DNA from: Phil1 sp964546125
Lineage (GTDB): Bacteria > Bacillota > Clostridia > Christensenellales > CAG-138
DNA: 41,720 bases
Direction: 5' to 3'
Assembly: GCA_964546125.1 (NCBI GenBank)
Contig: CAZJIS010000007.1
Location: 1 to 41,720, forward strand
Below are positions 24,116-32,347 of this stretch, piece by piece. Every line of letters starts with the position of its first letter. Positions within the stretch are counted from its first letter, which is position 1. The position numbers were made by a program, and so were the translations under genes. The notes below the pieces were generated by a model. It had not been told where the DNA came from. It saw only the letters and a list, made by a program, of their open reading frames with translations, and ran no database searches.

Positions 24116-25930
24116 ATGAGATGCAAACAATGCGGGGCGCTCAATGAAGATTATCTCGAGTATTGCGAGCAATGCGCCGCTCCGTTGACGCCCGTCTCCG
24201 CCGCGGATACCACCGCGCCGGAGGAGCGGGGTTATCGATCTTATGCCGCGTCCACGGGCGAAACACCGCCCGCGTGGGGCTTTGTAAAAGCGCCGCAATG
24301 GCCCAAGCCCAACTTTGACGCGAACACCGTAACCGAGGAAGATATTCCCGAAAACTATTTTGCGAGGTTCAACCCCCGCCCCGCCGACGCAGCGCGCCAG
24401 ACGCCCGCGCCCGCGGCGCCGGCCGAGCCTTACCCTGACGAAGTGCGCGCGCATACGCCGCCCCCGCGGGAGGTTCCGCGCAAGACCGCCGCGCCCGCGC
24501 GCGGTTATGACCCCTACCGCGGCACGCAGGCCCCCCCTGAGGATGCGCAAGCCCCGCGCGCCGGCGAGCGCACGAAACCCCGCAAAGCTTCGGATGATTA
24601 CGAAGATTATCAGGCAAGCTACAGCCGCCCCCGCTCCCGCAAGGCGGGCGGGCGTCCCGGCGTGCTGTTTGCGGCCGCGGCGGGCGGGCTGATACTGCTC
24701 ATCGCGCTGTTCGGCTTCATCCTCGTTCAGGCGCGCCACGGCGGCAGCTTCTCGAAGTTCGTCAGCTGCACGTTTAAGGGCGATCCCATTTTGCGTGCGC
24801 CCAAGGTGGAGGCGACCACCACCAACGCGGGCGATCCGGGCTACCTGATCACCATCTACACAAAGAGAAACTGCTCGTTCCGCTTCACGGCGGGCGCAAG
24901 CGTGCAGGAGAAAGACATCCAATCGAACTCGGTGCGGCTGAGCATCCCCGAAAAGATCTGGATTCCGGACGAGCCGCTCGACACGGCGACGCTGAGCATC
25001 AAGCCGGATCTGGTCATCATCGATGCGAAAGGCCGGGAAACGCCCGTAGAGTTTGAAGAGCCGATCACCATCGGCGTGCCTGCGATCGGCCTCACGGTGA
25101 CGCAGCCGACCGTTCCCGATCTCACGGTCGAATCCCTTTCGGTGCCCATCGCCGGCACGGTGGACGACAGCACCGCCTCCATTTTCGTCGGCGAGAACCA
25201 GCTTTCCGTCGATGAAGCGGGCAACTTCTCCACGACCTATACGCTGCCGGGCGCGGGCACCTATGCGCTCGAAGTCCGCGCGCAGAAAAACGGCTGCATG
25301 AGCGCTGTGCAAACCTACAACATCACCTACGGCGAGCCGACCGATCCCACCACGCCTGCCACGGGCAATGTGATAATCGGCGTGAACGACAGCGTCGTGC
25401 GCTACGGTACGGGCGCGACGATGCCCGTGAGCGGCACGATGGAGCCGGGCGCGACTATCTCCGTGAGCGGCGTCGAGCTCGAAGGCGCCATCACGCAGGA
25501 TGCGGCGGCCGGCACGTTCAGCTTCACGGTCAAAACGCCGGACGCGAAGCTCTATGAAGTGGCGATCACCGCCACCAAGGGCGAAGCCGCGAAAACCACG
25601 ACGCTGCTGCTCGAGCACCAGCCGGACCTCGACACCTACAGCCGCGGCGCTTACGCGCTCAATTACGAAGCCCTTCAAACCTCGCCCCACCACAATCAGG
25701 CCTACAAGGTGGTGGGAACCATCACGGAAGTGCGCCAGCGCTCGCCCTATATCATCGCGCGCATCCAAACGACCAAGGGCGACATCATGTTCTGTTACAT
25801 CAGCGGCAAGGCGACGATCGAGGTGGGCGACGGCAAGACCTATGAACTCTACGCCGACCCCTACGGCACGGATGCGGAAACGGGCCTCCCTTACATGCAT
25901 GCGTGGTTCATCCTTAAAAAGGCGGGCTGA
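24116..25930 (+). CDS. Zinc-ribbon, single-pass membrane protein with Ig-like repeats
   Basis: A 604-residue protein of unknown function. It has an N-terminal zinc ribbon (CKQCG and CEQCA, residues 3-21), a long disordered Pro/Ala/Arg linker to about residue 180, one membrane helix (GVLFAAAAGGLILLIALFGF), then an outside part with at least two Ig-like beta repeats (IAGTVDDSTASIFVGENQL and VSGTMEPGATISVSGVEL) and a C-terminal beta domain containing YKVVGTITEV. The ATG at 24116 is nine bases after AGGAGG; a TTG one codon earlier is possible. The topology would put the ribbon in the cytosol. No partner gene is adjacent. A 642-codon frame on the other strand is an antisense shadow. Confidence 0.82.
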   Translation: MRCKQCGALNEDYLEYCEQCAAPLTPVSAADTTAPEERGYRSYAASTGETPPAWGFVKAPQWPKPNFDANTVTEEDIPENYFARFNPRPADAARQTPAPAAPAEPYPDEVRAHTPPPREVPRKTAAPARGYDPYRGTQAPPEDAQAPRAGERTKPRKASDDYEDYQASYSRPRSRKAGGRPGVLFAAAAGGLILLIALFGFILVQARHGGSFSKFVSCTFKGDPILRAPKVEATTTNAGDPGYLITIYTKRNCSFRFTAGASVQEKDIQSNSVRLSIPEKIWIPDEPLDTATLSIKPDLVIIDAKGRETPVEFEEPITIGVPAIGLTVTQPTVPDLTVESLSVPIAGTVDDSTASIFVGENQLSVDEAGNFSTTYTLPGAGTYALEVRAQKNGCMSAVQTYNITYGEPTDPTTPATGNVIIGVNDSVVRYGTGATMPVSGTMEPGATISVSGVELEGAITQDAAAGTFSFTVKTPDAKLYEVAITATKGEAAKTTTLLLEHQPDLDTYSRGAYALNYEALQTSPHHNQAYKVVGTITEVRQRSPYIIARIQTTKGDIMFCYISGKATIEVGDGKTYELYADPYGTDAETGLPYMHAWFILKKAG

Positions 25931-25967
25931 TGCTATCAAAAAACATGTCACTAAAGCTAAAATAGAA

Positions 25968-26043
25968 GCCAAGGGGCTGCGGCCCCTTGGCAATCCCTCA
26001 GGGATTTGATAAAGCTGCGGCTTCCGCTTTCAAAGCGGAAGCC
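25968..26043. repeat. Cluster of three hairpins between convergent genes
   Basis: Three perfect inverted repeats in a row: a 10-bp stem with loop TGCG (25968-25991), AATCCC/GGGATT with a 3-base loop (25992-26006), and an 11-bp stem GGCTTCCGCTT/AAGCGGAAGCC with a 3-base loop (26019-26043). None is followed by a strong T run, though ATTTC follows the last on plus. They probably terminate the convergent genes on both strands; the compact pattern also resembles dispersed intergenic repeats of Clostridia. Confidence 0.6.
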
Positions 26044-26078
26044 GTATTTCATTGGGCTGCATTTTTTTGCGTGGTTCC

Positions 26079-26801
26079 CTAGCCCGCAACGCCCGCGAGC
26101 GCGCCGGCGATGATGAGCGCCGGCAGCATGTTGGCCACCTTGAAGCGATTGCCGAAAACGAGGTTCATGCCCACGCAGAAGATCAGCGCCGAGCCGACGA
26201 AAGAGACGTTGGCGATCACGCTTGCCCCAAGAAGCGGCGCAAGCGCACCCGCGAGCACCGTGATCGAACCCTGCAAAATCCCGACGGGGATCGCCGAAAA
26301 GATTGCGCCCTTACCATAAGCCGAGGCGAAGATCATGATGATCACCGCATCGAGCGTGGCCTTGGCGTAGAGAAGCGAAGCATTGCCGGCCATGCCATCC
26401 TCGATAGCGCCGACGATAGCCATCGCGCCCACGCAGGCGACGAGGGAGGCGTTGATGAAGCCCTCGAGGAAACCCGCGTCCCCCTCGCTTTTGGCTTTGT
26501 GCCGCAGCCACCCGCCAAAGCGCGTGAGACCCGCTTCGATGTTGATCCACTCGCCGATGAGCGAGCCGCCCACGAGCGAGGCGATCAGCACCGCCGCGCC
26601 CTTGGCCGCAAGGCCCCCTTCGGGGGATACTTCGATCAGGCCGGGCAGCGCGCCCGCGATGCCGAGGAAAATGGTGCTCACGCCGAGCGCTTTCATCAAA
26701 GCATCCTGCACGCGCTGCTTGAGCCCGTTTTTCACAACAAGCCCCAGCAGCCCGCCGGCGACCATCGCCGCCACGTTCACGATCGTACCCAATCCGCGCA
26801 T
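26079..26801 (-). CDS. DUF554 family membrane protein
   Basis: A 240-residue protein with about seven hydrophobic helices, matching the DUF554 (YdfK/YqgA) family: it begins GLGTIVNVAAMVAGGLLGL and contains LIGEWINIE and NASLVACVGAMAIVGAIEDG. The family is thought to be a transporter or channel but has no proven substrate. GGAGG lies seven bases before the ATG. It is 160 bases downstream of trpS on the same strand, separated by hairpins. Confidence 0.9.
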   Translation of the reverse strand: MRGLGTIVNVAAMVAGGLLGLVVKNGLKQRVQDALMKALGVSTIFLGIAGALPGLIEVSPEGGLAAKGAAVLIASLVGGSLIGEWINIEAGLTRFGGWLRHKAKSEGDAGFLEGFINASLVACVGAMAIVGAIEDGMAGNASLLYAKATLDAVIIMIFASAYGKGAIFSAIPVGILQGSITVLAGALAPLLGASVIANVSFVGSALIFCVGMNLVFGNRFKVANMLPALIIAGALAGVAG

Positions 26802-26830
26802 GCGCGCACCTCCGCCGTTCTATAAATTTC

Positions 26831-26861
26831 AACGGCCCCCGCACTCGAAACGAAGGCCGTT
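26831..26861 (-). other. Stem-loop in the DUF554 leader
   Basis: A 7-bp inverted repeat (AACGGCC / GGCCGTT) with a 17-base loop, followed on the minus strand by GAAATTTATAG and then the DUF554 ribosome site. It could be an attenuator or weak terminator for trpS; the T run is poor. Confidence 0.4.
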
Positions 26862-26890
26862 TGTGTCGCATTGCGTCCTTAGAGCTTATG

Positions 26891-26924
26891 GCCCCAAGCG
26901 GAGGCTTGAGGGCAGAGCCCTCAA
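26891..26924 (-). other. Two mutually exclusive hairpins after trpS
   Basis: One hairpin is the perfect TTGAGGGC AGA GCCCTCAA (26906-26924). The other pairs GCCCCAAGC (26891-26899) with GCTTGAGGGC (26904-26913, one bulged A). Both use bases 26906-26913, so only one can form at a time. This antiterminator-like layout lies between trpS and DUF554; neither hairpin has a T run on the minus strand. Confidence 0.45.
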
Positions 26925-26961
26925 CGTTCCCCTTTTCCTTTAATTGCAAATTCCTGCCGCC

Positions 26962-27960
26962 CTAAGCGTCCAATCCGGCGGCCCGATAAGCCCTGCGCAG
27001 CGTTTGGGCGGCGGCGGCAGCCGCGCGCGCCGCACCCTGCTCCATGATTTCGCGAAGGTATGCTTCATCGGTCATATAGGTGCGGAAGCGCTCCTGTATG
27101 GGCGCAAGTTCCGCGATGACGGCCTCCGCCACCTCGGTTTTGAGCGCGCCGTAGCCAAGCCCCGCGAAATGCGCCTCCGCCTCGGGCAGAGTCTGCCCTG
27201 TAAAGGAGGTGTAAAGCTCGAGCAGGTTCGAAACGCCGGGTTTTCCGACCGGGTCGTATTTGATAAGACCGTCGCAATCGGTGACGGCGCGCTTGAACTT
27301 TTTGACGATCACCGCAGGGTCGTCCATGATCGCGATATAGCCGTTGGGGTTCGCGTCGGACTTTGACATCTTCTGCGTGGGGTCCTGCAGGCTCATCACG
27401 CGCGCACCGACCTTGGGCATATGCCCCGCAGGTACGGTGAACACGGGACCATACACGTTATTAAAGCGGATGGCCACATCCCGCGCAAGCTCGATGTGCT
27501 GGCGCTGGTCCTCGCCGACGGGTACGATATCGGTATCGTAGAGCAAAATATCGGATGCCATCAACACGGGGTAGGTGTAGAGCCCGGCGTTGATGTTATC
27601 GGCATGCTTGCTGGATTTATCCTTGAATTGCGTCATGCGGTTGAGCTCGCCCATGTAGGTGGAGCATGAAAGCAGCCAGCTCAACTCGCAATGCGCGGGA
27701 ACATGGCTTTGCGCAAACACAACCGAATCCGCGGGGTCGATGCCGCAGGCGAGGATGAGCGCGATGGTCTCCGCCGTGCGGCGGCGCAGGCCGTCGGGGT
27801 CCTGCCGCACGGTGAGCGCGTGGAGATTGACCACGCAGTAATAGCAGAGCCGATCCGGCCCCTGCAGCAGCTTCCAGTTGCGCAGCGCCCCCACATAGTT
27901 GCCGAGCGTGGGCGAACCCGAAGGCTGAATTCCGCTGAATACGACTTTTTTATTTTCCAT
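26962..27960 (-). CDS. trpS: Tryptophan--tRNA ligase
   Basis: Charges tRNA-Trp. The 332-residue class I synthetase has FSGIQPSGSPTLGNYVGAL with the HIGH-equivalent at the N-terminus and KMSKSDANPNG near residue 195, and the family's usual length. ATG 27960 follows AAGGAAG. Its leader is about 40 bases, too short for a T-box. It is divergent from dnaX and has a strong promoter. Confidence 0.97.
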   Translation of the reverse strand: MENKKVVFSGIQPSGSPTLGNYVGALRNWKLLQGPDRLCYYCVVNLHALTVRQDPDGLRRRTAETIALILACGIDPADSVVFAQSHVPAHCELSWLLSCSTYMGELNRMTQFKDKSSKHADNINAGLYTYPVLMASDILLYDTDIVPVGEDQRQHIELARDVAIRFNNVYGPVFTVPAGHMPKVGARVMSLQDPTQKMSKSDANPNGYIAIMDDPAVIVKKFKRAVTDCDGLIKYDPVGKPGVSNLLELYTSFTGQTLPEAEAHFAGLGYGALKTEVAEAVIAELAPIQERFRTYMTDEAYLREIMEQGAARAAAAAAQTLRRAYRAAGLDA

Positions 27961-28006
27961 CGACACCAACTTCCTTTGCGCAGCATGCAAAAATGATACG
28001 CATGGT

Positions 28007-28035
28007 ATTATACAGCATTTTTTTTACTCTGGCAA
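28007..28035 (-). promoter_or_regulatory. trpS promoter
   Basis: -35 TTGCCA (28035-28030), exactly 17 bases including an A8 tract, -10 TATAAT (28012-28007) on the minus strand. Its -35 hexamer occupies the same six base pairs as the best -35 for dnaX on the other strand. Confidence 0.75.
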
Positions 28036-28058
28036 TGAGAGGCGCAAAATGCTAAAAT
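28030..28058 (+). promoter_or_regulatory. dnaX promoter
   Basis: -10 TAAAAT (28053-28058) extended by TGC at 28050-28052, with TGGCAA (28030-28035) 17 bases upstream as a weak -35. It overlaps the trpS promoter head-to-head. The leader of about 22 bases carries GGAGGAG. Confidence 0.55.
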
Positions 28059-28086
28059 CAAAAGGAATATACATATCGGAGGAGTT

Positions 28087-29661
28087 ATGGGCTATCAGGC
28101 GCTTTATCGAAAATACCGTCCGCGCCGCTTTGACGAGGTACTCGGGCAGGAGCATGTGACGACCATTTTGAAAAACCAGCTCGCATCGGGCCGCACGGCG
28201 CATGCTTACCTGTTTTCGGGCACGCGCGGAACGGGCAAAACGAGCACCGCGAAGATCCTTGCGCGCGCTTTGAACTGCCTTGCTCTCGAGCAGGGCGAAC
28301 CCTGCGGAAGATGCGCCGCGTGCCTCACCACCGCGGGCGAAACGGCCGACATCATCGAGATGGACGCCGCTTCCAACAGCCGCGTGGAGGAGATGCGCGC
28401 GCTTCTAGATAAGACCCGTTTCCTCCCCCTTGAGCTCACCCGCAAGGTCTATATCATCGACGAGGCGCACATGCTTTCCGACAGCGCGAACAACGCGCTT
28501 TTGAAAACCCTCGAGGAGCCGCCCGCGCATGTGGTGTTCATCCTCGCGACGACGGAACCGCAGAGCATCCCCGCGACGATCCTCTCGCGCTGCCAGCGCT
28601 TTGATTTCCACCGCATCGGCGTAGGCGACATCGTGCGCTGCGTGGACGCGGCCGTGCGGGACGCAGGCGCCGCGATCGACCGCGAGGGCCTCGTCGCCAT
28701 CGCGCGCGCAGCCGAGGGCGGCATGCGCGACGCGCTCTCGCTCGCCGACCAATGCCTCGCCTTTTGCGGCTCGAACGTCACGGTCGAGGGCGTTTACAGC
28801 GTGCTTGGCAGCATGGAGGGCGAATTTCTTTTCCGCGTCGCCGGCACGCTTCTCGCGGGAGACCGCGCGGCGGCGCTGCGCGCGCTCGACGCGGTGATCT
28901 TAGAGGGGCGCGATCTCTCGAGCTTCGCGCGCGACCTCACCGCGCACCTGCGCGCGCTGCTGCTTGCAAAGCTTTGCGGCGGCGATTGTGCGGACATCCT
29001 CGAGTGCACCGAGGACGCCATGCGCCGCTATGCGGCGCAGAGCGCGGAAGTTTCTGCCGAAACGCTGCTGCGCGCGGTCGATATTCTCATGGACGCGATG
29101 GGCAACATGCGCTACATGTCGCTGCCCCGCGTGCAACTCGAGTGCGCCCTTGTGCGCATTGCTTCCCCCGAGGAGGAAGCCGTGCAATCACCCTCCGTTT
29201 TGGTTGAGCGCATAGAAAAGCTCGAGGCGAAGCTCAAGGGCGCCCCCGCCGCCCCGCCCCCCTCCGAAATTGCGCCCGCGCCCGCACCGCGCAAAAAGCC
29301 GGAAAGGGCCGAGGCCGCGCAAAGCTCTGCAAAGCCCGTGCCGGCGCCGATGCAGAAAGCGCCCGACGACGCCGCGTCGCTGTGGGAAGCTTTGCGCCCG
29401 CTCGCTTCGGCAAAAAACCCTTCGCTCAGCGCACTTTGGTCGCGAAGCGCCCGCATCGCCCTTGCGGGAGATGTGCTGACGGTCAGCTTCCCGAACAAGA
29501 CTTTCGTCGAAGTGTTTTCGAAAAACGAGGGCCTGCTGCTGCCGCTGGTTGAAGGGTTGCGGCCGGGCACGCGTTTTCGCTTCACGCTCGCGGGCGAAAT
29601 CGACTCGCTTGAAGAACTCGCGAAAAACGCTTTCGGCGCGGACATAGAAATTGTGGATTGA
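28087..29661 (+). CDS. dnaX: DNA polymerase III subunit gamma/tau
   Basis: Clamp-loader ATPase of the replicase. The 524-residue protein begins YQALYRKYRPRRFDEVLGQ, has Walker A GTRGTGKTS near residue 44, a four-cysteine zinc site (C-x8-C-x2-C-x2-C) and IIDEAHML, then a Pro/Ala-rich linker (about 375-435) and a C-terminal polymerase-contact domain. The ATG has GGAGGAG four bases upstream. It is followed by ybaB and recR, the conserved dnaX-ybaB-recR cluster. An in-frame A AAA AAC heptamer at 29412-29418 is noted but not called as a frameshift site. Confidence 0.96.
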   Translation: MGYQALYRKYRPRRFDEVLGQEHVTTILKNQLASGRTAHAYLFSGTRGTGKTSTAKILARALNCLALEQGEPCGRCAACLTTAGETADIIEMDAASNSRVEEMRALLDKTRFLPLELTRKVYIIDEAHMLSDSANNALLKTLEEPPAHVVFILATTEPQSIPATILSRCQRFDFHRIGVGDIVRCVDAAVRDAGAAIDREGLVAIARAAEGGMRDALSLADQCLAFCGSNVTVEGVYSVLGSMEGEFLFRVAGTLLAGDRAAALRALDAVILEGRDLSSFARDLTAHLRALLLAKLCGGDCADILECTEDAMRRYAAQSAEVSAETLLRAVDILMDAMGNMRYMSLPRVQLECALVRIASPEEEAVQSPSVLVERIEKLEAKLKGAPAAPPPSEIAPAPAPRKKPERAEAAQSSAKPVPAPMQKAPDDAASLWEALRPLASAKNPSLSALWSRSARIALAGDVLTVSFPNKTFVEVFSKNEGLLLPLVEGLRPGTRFRFTLAGEIDSLEELAKNAFGADIEIVD

Positions 29662-29690
29662 TGGACATTGGCCGCAATATGCGGTATAAT
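29662..29690 (+). promoter_or_regulatory. ybaB-recR promoter
   Basis: -35 TGGACA (29662-29667), 17 bases, -10 TATAAT (29685-29690), starting in the base after the dnaX stop. It gives ybaB-recR expression independent of dnaX. Confidence 0.7.
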
Positions 29691-29722
29691 AAGCTGTTAA
29701 ATACGAGTTTTCGGAGGACGGT

Positions 29723-30061
29723 ATGGCACGAGCGAATTTCCCGGGCATGGGCGGCGGCGGCAATATGCAGCAGATCATGAAGCAGGCGCAGAAAATGCAG
29801 CAGGACGTGGCGCGCATCCAGCAGGAGATCGCGGAGCGCGAATTTACGGCGACCGTCGGCGGCGGCGCGGTTTCGGCGACCGCATACGGCCGGAAGGAAC
29901 TTAAGGGCATTGCCATCGACCCGGCCTGCGTAGATCCGGACGATGTGGAGATGCTGCAGGACCTCATCCTCAGCGCCGTGAACGAGGCGCTTCGCATGGC
30001 TGACGAAACGATGGCCAGCGAAATGAACCGCGTGACCGGCGGCATGAACCTCGGGTTCTAA
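29723..30061 (+). CDS. YbaB/EbfC family nucleoid-associated protein
   Basis: A 112-residue DNA-binding protein of the YbaB/EbfC family; homologues bind DNA as dimers. Seen are a Gly/Met-rich start, the helix QQIMKQAQKMQQDVARIQQE, then the beta region FTATVGGGAVSATAYGRKEL and a C-terminal helix. GGAGG lies six bases before the ATG. It is six bases upstream of recR. Confidence 0.94.
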   Translation: MARANFPGMGGGGNMQQIMKQAQKMQQDVARIQQEIAEREFTATVGGGAVSATAYGRKELKGIAIDPACVDPDDVEMLQDLILSAVNEALRMADETMASEMNRVTGGMNLGF

Positions 30062-30067
30062 GCGCGC

Positions 30068-30661
30068 ATGGCGGTCGATTCGATCAACGCGCTTGTGCTG
30101 CAGCTCTCGCGGCTGCCGGGCATCGGCACGAAAAGCGCCCAAAGGCTTGCCTACTTTCTCCTCGACATGCCCGAGGGCGGCGCGCGTGAACTCGCCGCAG
30201 CCATCGTGCGGGCGCGGGAAAATGTGCGCTATTGCCCGGTTTGCGGCAACTATACGGAGGCGGAGCCTTGCGCAATCTGCGCGGACCGCCAAAGAAGCGG
30301 CGAAACGCTGTGCGTCGTCGAAGAAGCGCGGGACGTTTTTTCCATGGAAAAACTGCGCGAATACCGCGGCAAATACCATGTGCTCCACGGCGCGATCTCC
30401 CCGACAGACGGCGTCGGCCCCGGGGACATCCGCATCGCCGAGCTTCTTGCCCGGGTGGAAACGGGCGAAGTGCGCGAGGTGATCCTCGCGACCAACCCCG
30501 ATGTCAAGGGTGAGGCGACGGCAAGCTACATCGCGCGCCTGCTCAAGCCAAAGGGCGTTCGTGTGACGCGCATAGCCCACGGCATCCCCATCGGCGGCAA
30601 CCTCGAGTATGTCGATGAAATGACGCTGCTCAAGGCCATGGAAGGCCGCAGGGACATGTAA
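30068..30661 (+). CDS. recR: Recombination protein RecR
   Basis: RecR acts with RecF/RecO to load RecA at gaps. The 197-residue protein has the N-terminal helix-hairpin-helix (LPGIGTKSAQRLAYFLL), a zinc finger (CPVCGNYTEAEPCAIC), and a Toprim domain with CVVEEARD and ATNPDVKGEATASY. Length is normal. Downstream, bases 30662-30757 hold no separate gene. Confidence 0.97.
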   Translation: MAVDSINALVLQLSRLPGIGTKSAQRLAYFLLDMPEGGARELAAAIVRARENVRYCPVCGNYTEAEPCAICADRQRSGETLCVVEEARDVFSMEKLREYRGKYHVLHGAISPTDGVGPGDIRIAELLARVETGEVREVILATNPDVKGEATASYIARLLKPKGVRVTRIAHGIPIGGNLEYVDEMTLLKAMEGRRDM

Positions 30662-30757
30662 AAAAGCCTCTTATTTGCGGCGGCGTTCATATTTTGTTTA
30701 CTTTTTGGCAACCTTTTGGATGAACGCATCGTTTATGATGTAAAGGACCCCGAAATC

Positions 30758-31759
30758 GTGCAGGAAGGAGGGATCGGCATAAAAAACAACGCGAAGCTTC
30801 TGGCCCTCGTGATGGCGGTGCTTGTGTTTGCGTGCGCCTGCTCGGCCACCGCCGGCTCCAAAACTGCCGACGAGCGCATTTGGGCCGACGCGCAGCGCGT
30901 TTACCGCAACGCTTCCCTCGTGGTGCGCGGCATAGCGCTGCGCTCCCACCTCGACGAGAACGGCGTTTCCTGCTATGATCTTGAAATCAACGAAGTGCTC
31001 GCGGGTTCCGCAAAGCCCGGCGATCTGGTTCACGTCGCAAACAGCGCGATGAAAGAGGGCGACACATATCTTCTCTACCTCGCCCCCGGCGGAGACGTTT
31101 ATTTCAGCGAAGATGTTTCCGGCTACACGCTCTTGACAGAAGCGCCTCTGCCCGTGAACGAAAACCATGAGGTGCTTTTCTCGGGCGCAAAGCTCGCGCT
31201 CACCGACATCCGCGCGAGTATCCGCGCGCAGAGCCGCATCGTTTCCGTGCCGACGGACACTTATTATTACCAGAACCTCACGGCGCTCACAAATGCGAGC
31301 GCGGAGATTTTCATCGGCCGCGTGGCCCGCTTCCCCGCTCTGGCCGACACGCGCCTGCGCTCGGACTCTTTGGGCGCGACGGTCGAGAATACGCTGCCCG
31401 CATCCGCTTTGGAGGTGGAGGTGTTCGGCTCGATCAAGGGTGCGCTGCGCTATGGCGAGCACGTCGATGTGCTTTACTGCCCCGCGCTCAACGACGGGAT
31501 GATCGATGCCACCACGCTCCAGCCCCTTACCTATGATGCGGACGATGCGACCGAACCCGTGGCGGGCGAATTTTACCTCTTTTTCCTCATCGGCTCGCCC
31601 GATGGCAAGCAAAGCTATTACTTCGGCGTGAATCCGATCCAGGGCTTTGCCGCGCTCGATGCGCGGGATCGCGTGCACACGAGCTACATGAACCGCGCGC
31701 TCTCGGGCTATTTCAGCCTCGACGCGCTCGTGCGGGACATTAAGCTTGCGCTCAACTGA
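30758..31759 (+). CDS. Lipoprotein of unknown function, uncertain start
   Basis: A predicted lipoprotein of about 330 residues with a hydrophobic leader (LLALVMAVLVFACACS) giving a lipobox around FAC, then a mainly beta protein with two similar halves (ASLVVRGIALRS and AEIFIGRVARFP). No family recognised. Starts: TTG 30716 has no ribosome site; GTG 30758, given here, has AAAGGA ten bases upstream; the best signal-peptide start is codon ATA at 30779, seven bases after AAGGAGG, giving KNNAK before the hydrophobic core. A strong terminator follows the stop. Confidence 0.78.
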   Translation: MQEGGIGIKNNAKLLALVMAVLVFACACSATAGSKTADERIWADAQRVYRNASLVVRGIALRSHLDENGVSCYDLEINEVLAGSAKPGDLVHVANSAMKEGDTYLLYLAPGGDVYFSEDVSGYTLLTEAPLPVNENHEVLFSGAKLALTDIRASIRAQSRIVSVPTDTYYYQNLTALTNASAEIFIGRVARFPALADTRLRSDSLGATVENTLPASALEVEVFGSIKGALRYGEHVDVLYCPALNDGMIDATTLQPLTYDADDATEPVAGEFYLFFLIGSPDGKQSYYFGVNPIQGFAALDARDRVHTSYMNRALSGYFSLDALVRDIKLALN

Positions 31760-31794
31760 TCGGCTTGCCTGCACCTTAATTCATGCCGCTTTGG

Positions 31795-31822
31795 GGCCGA
31801 TGGCGATCGGCCTTATTTTTTT
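31795..31822 (+). terminator. Intrinsic terminator after the lipoprotein
   Basis: A 7-bp stem GGCCGAT / ATCGGCC with loop GGCG, followed by TTATTTTTTT on the plus strand. It ends the dnaX-side transcription. On the minus strand there is no T run, so the end of the atp operon transcript is not defined by it. The remaining gap to 31921 holds a 10-bp inverted repeat (TTGCCGCAA type) but no gene. Confidence 0.85.
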
Positions 31823-31921
31823 GCCGCAATCTCGCGCACCGGCTGCGCTGTAAGTCCGGATCAGCCTGTTTGCGGCAAACCATATGCGATGCCCGCAAGG
31901 GCTTTTAGGAAAGGCAATGGA

Positions 31922-32347
31922 TCAGCGTGTGTTGATGTTCGACAGCGTCTTGACCTTGCGGCGCGTGAGCGCGCGCATCAGGGCAACGCGGTTGTGGGCC
32001 ATGATATCCGGGTCGCCGCTTGCCCGGGCAAGGCGTTCTTCGGCGCGGCGTTCAGCCGCAAGCGCACGCTGTTCGTCAATCTCCTCGGGCCACTCGCAGG
32101 CCTGCGCGAGGATGTAAACTCCATCGGCGCGCACCTCGATGAAGCCCTCGGAATGGAACGCATTGCGCGCGCCGCCCTCCTTGGGGTGAATGATGAGCTC
32201 GCCCACCGCGAGGGCGGAAACCATCGGCGCATGATCTGCGAGCACGCCCATGGAGCCCGCGATCGTGTGCACGCTCACATACACGGCCTCGTCCTCGAAG
32301 AACGAACGCTCGGGAGTCAGCACCATGAGGCGGAACGGTTTAGCCAT
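31922..32347 (-). CDS. atpC: ATP synthase F1 subunit epsilon
   Basis: The 141-residue epsilon subunit of the F1 rotor. It has the N-terminal beta-sandwich (FRLMVLTPERSFFEDEA, GSMGVLADHAPMVSAL) and a C-terminal helical hairpin that in other species regulates ATP hydrolysis. The ATG at 32347 overlaps the atpD stop by eight bases; the longer open frame upstream lies inside atpD and is a shadow. Last gene of the operon. Confidence 0.95.
   Translation of the reverse strand: MAKPFRLMVLTPERSFFEDEAVYVSVHTIAGSMGVLADHAPMVSALAVGELIIHPKEGGARNAFHSEGFIEVRADGVYILAQACEWPEEIDEQRALAAERRAEERLARASGDPDIMAHNRVALMRALTRRKVKTLSNINTR

Noticed and set aside
24065..25993. A 642-codon open frame antisense to the zinc-ribbon membrane protein gene.
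   Set aside because: Composition is Arg/Gly/His/Ala shadow-like; the plus-strand gene has a promoter, Shine-Dalgarno, zinc ribbon and membrane helix.
29412..29418. A AAA AAC heptamer in frame in dnaX, a possible -1 frameshift site (tau/gamma).
   Set aside because: The shifted frame stays open for about 40 codons with no near stop, and I see no stimulating stem or upstream Shine-Dalgarno; homopolymer A runs are not rare.
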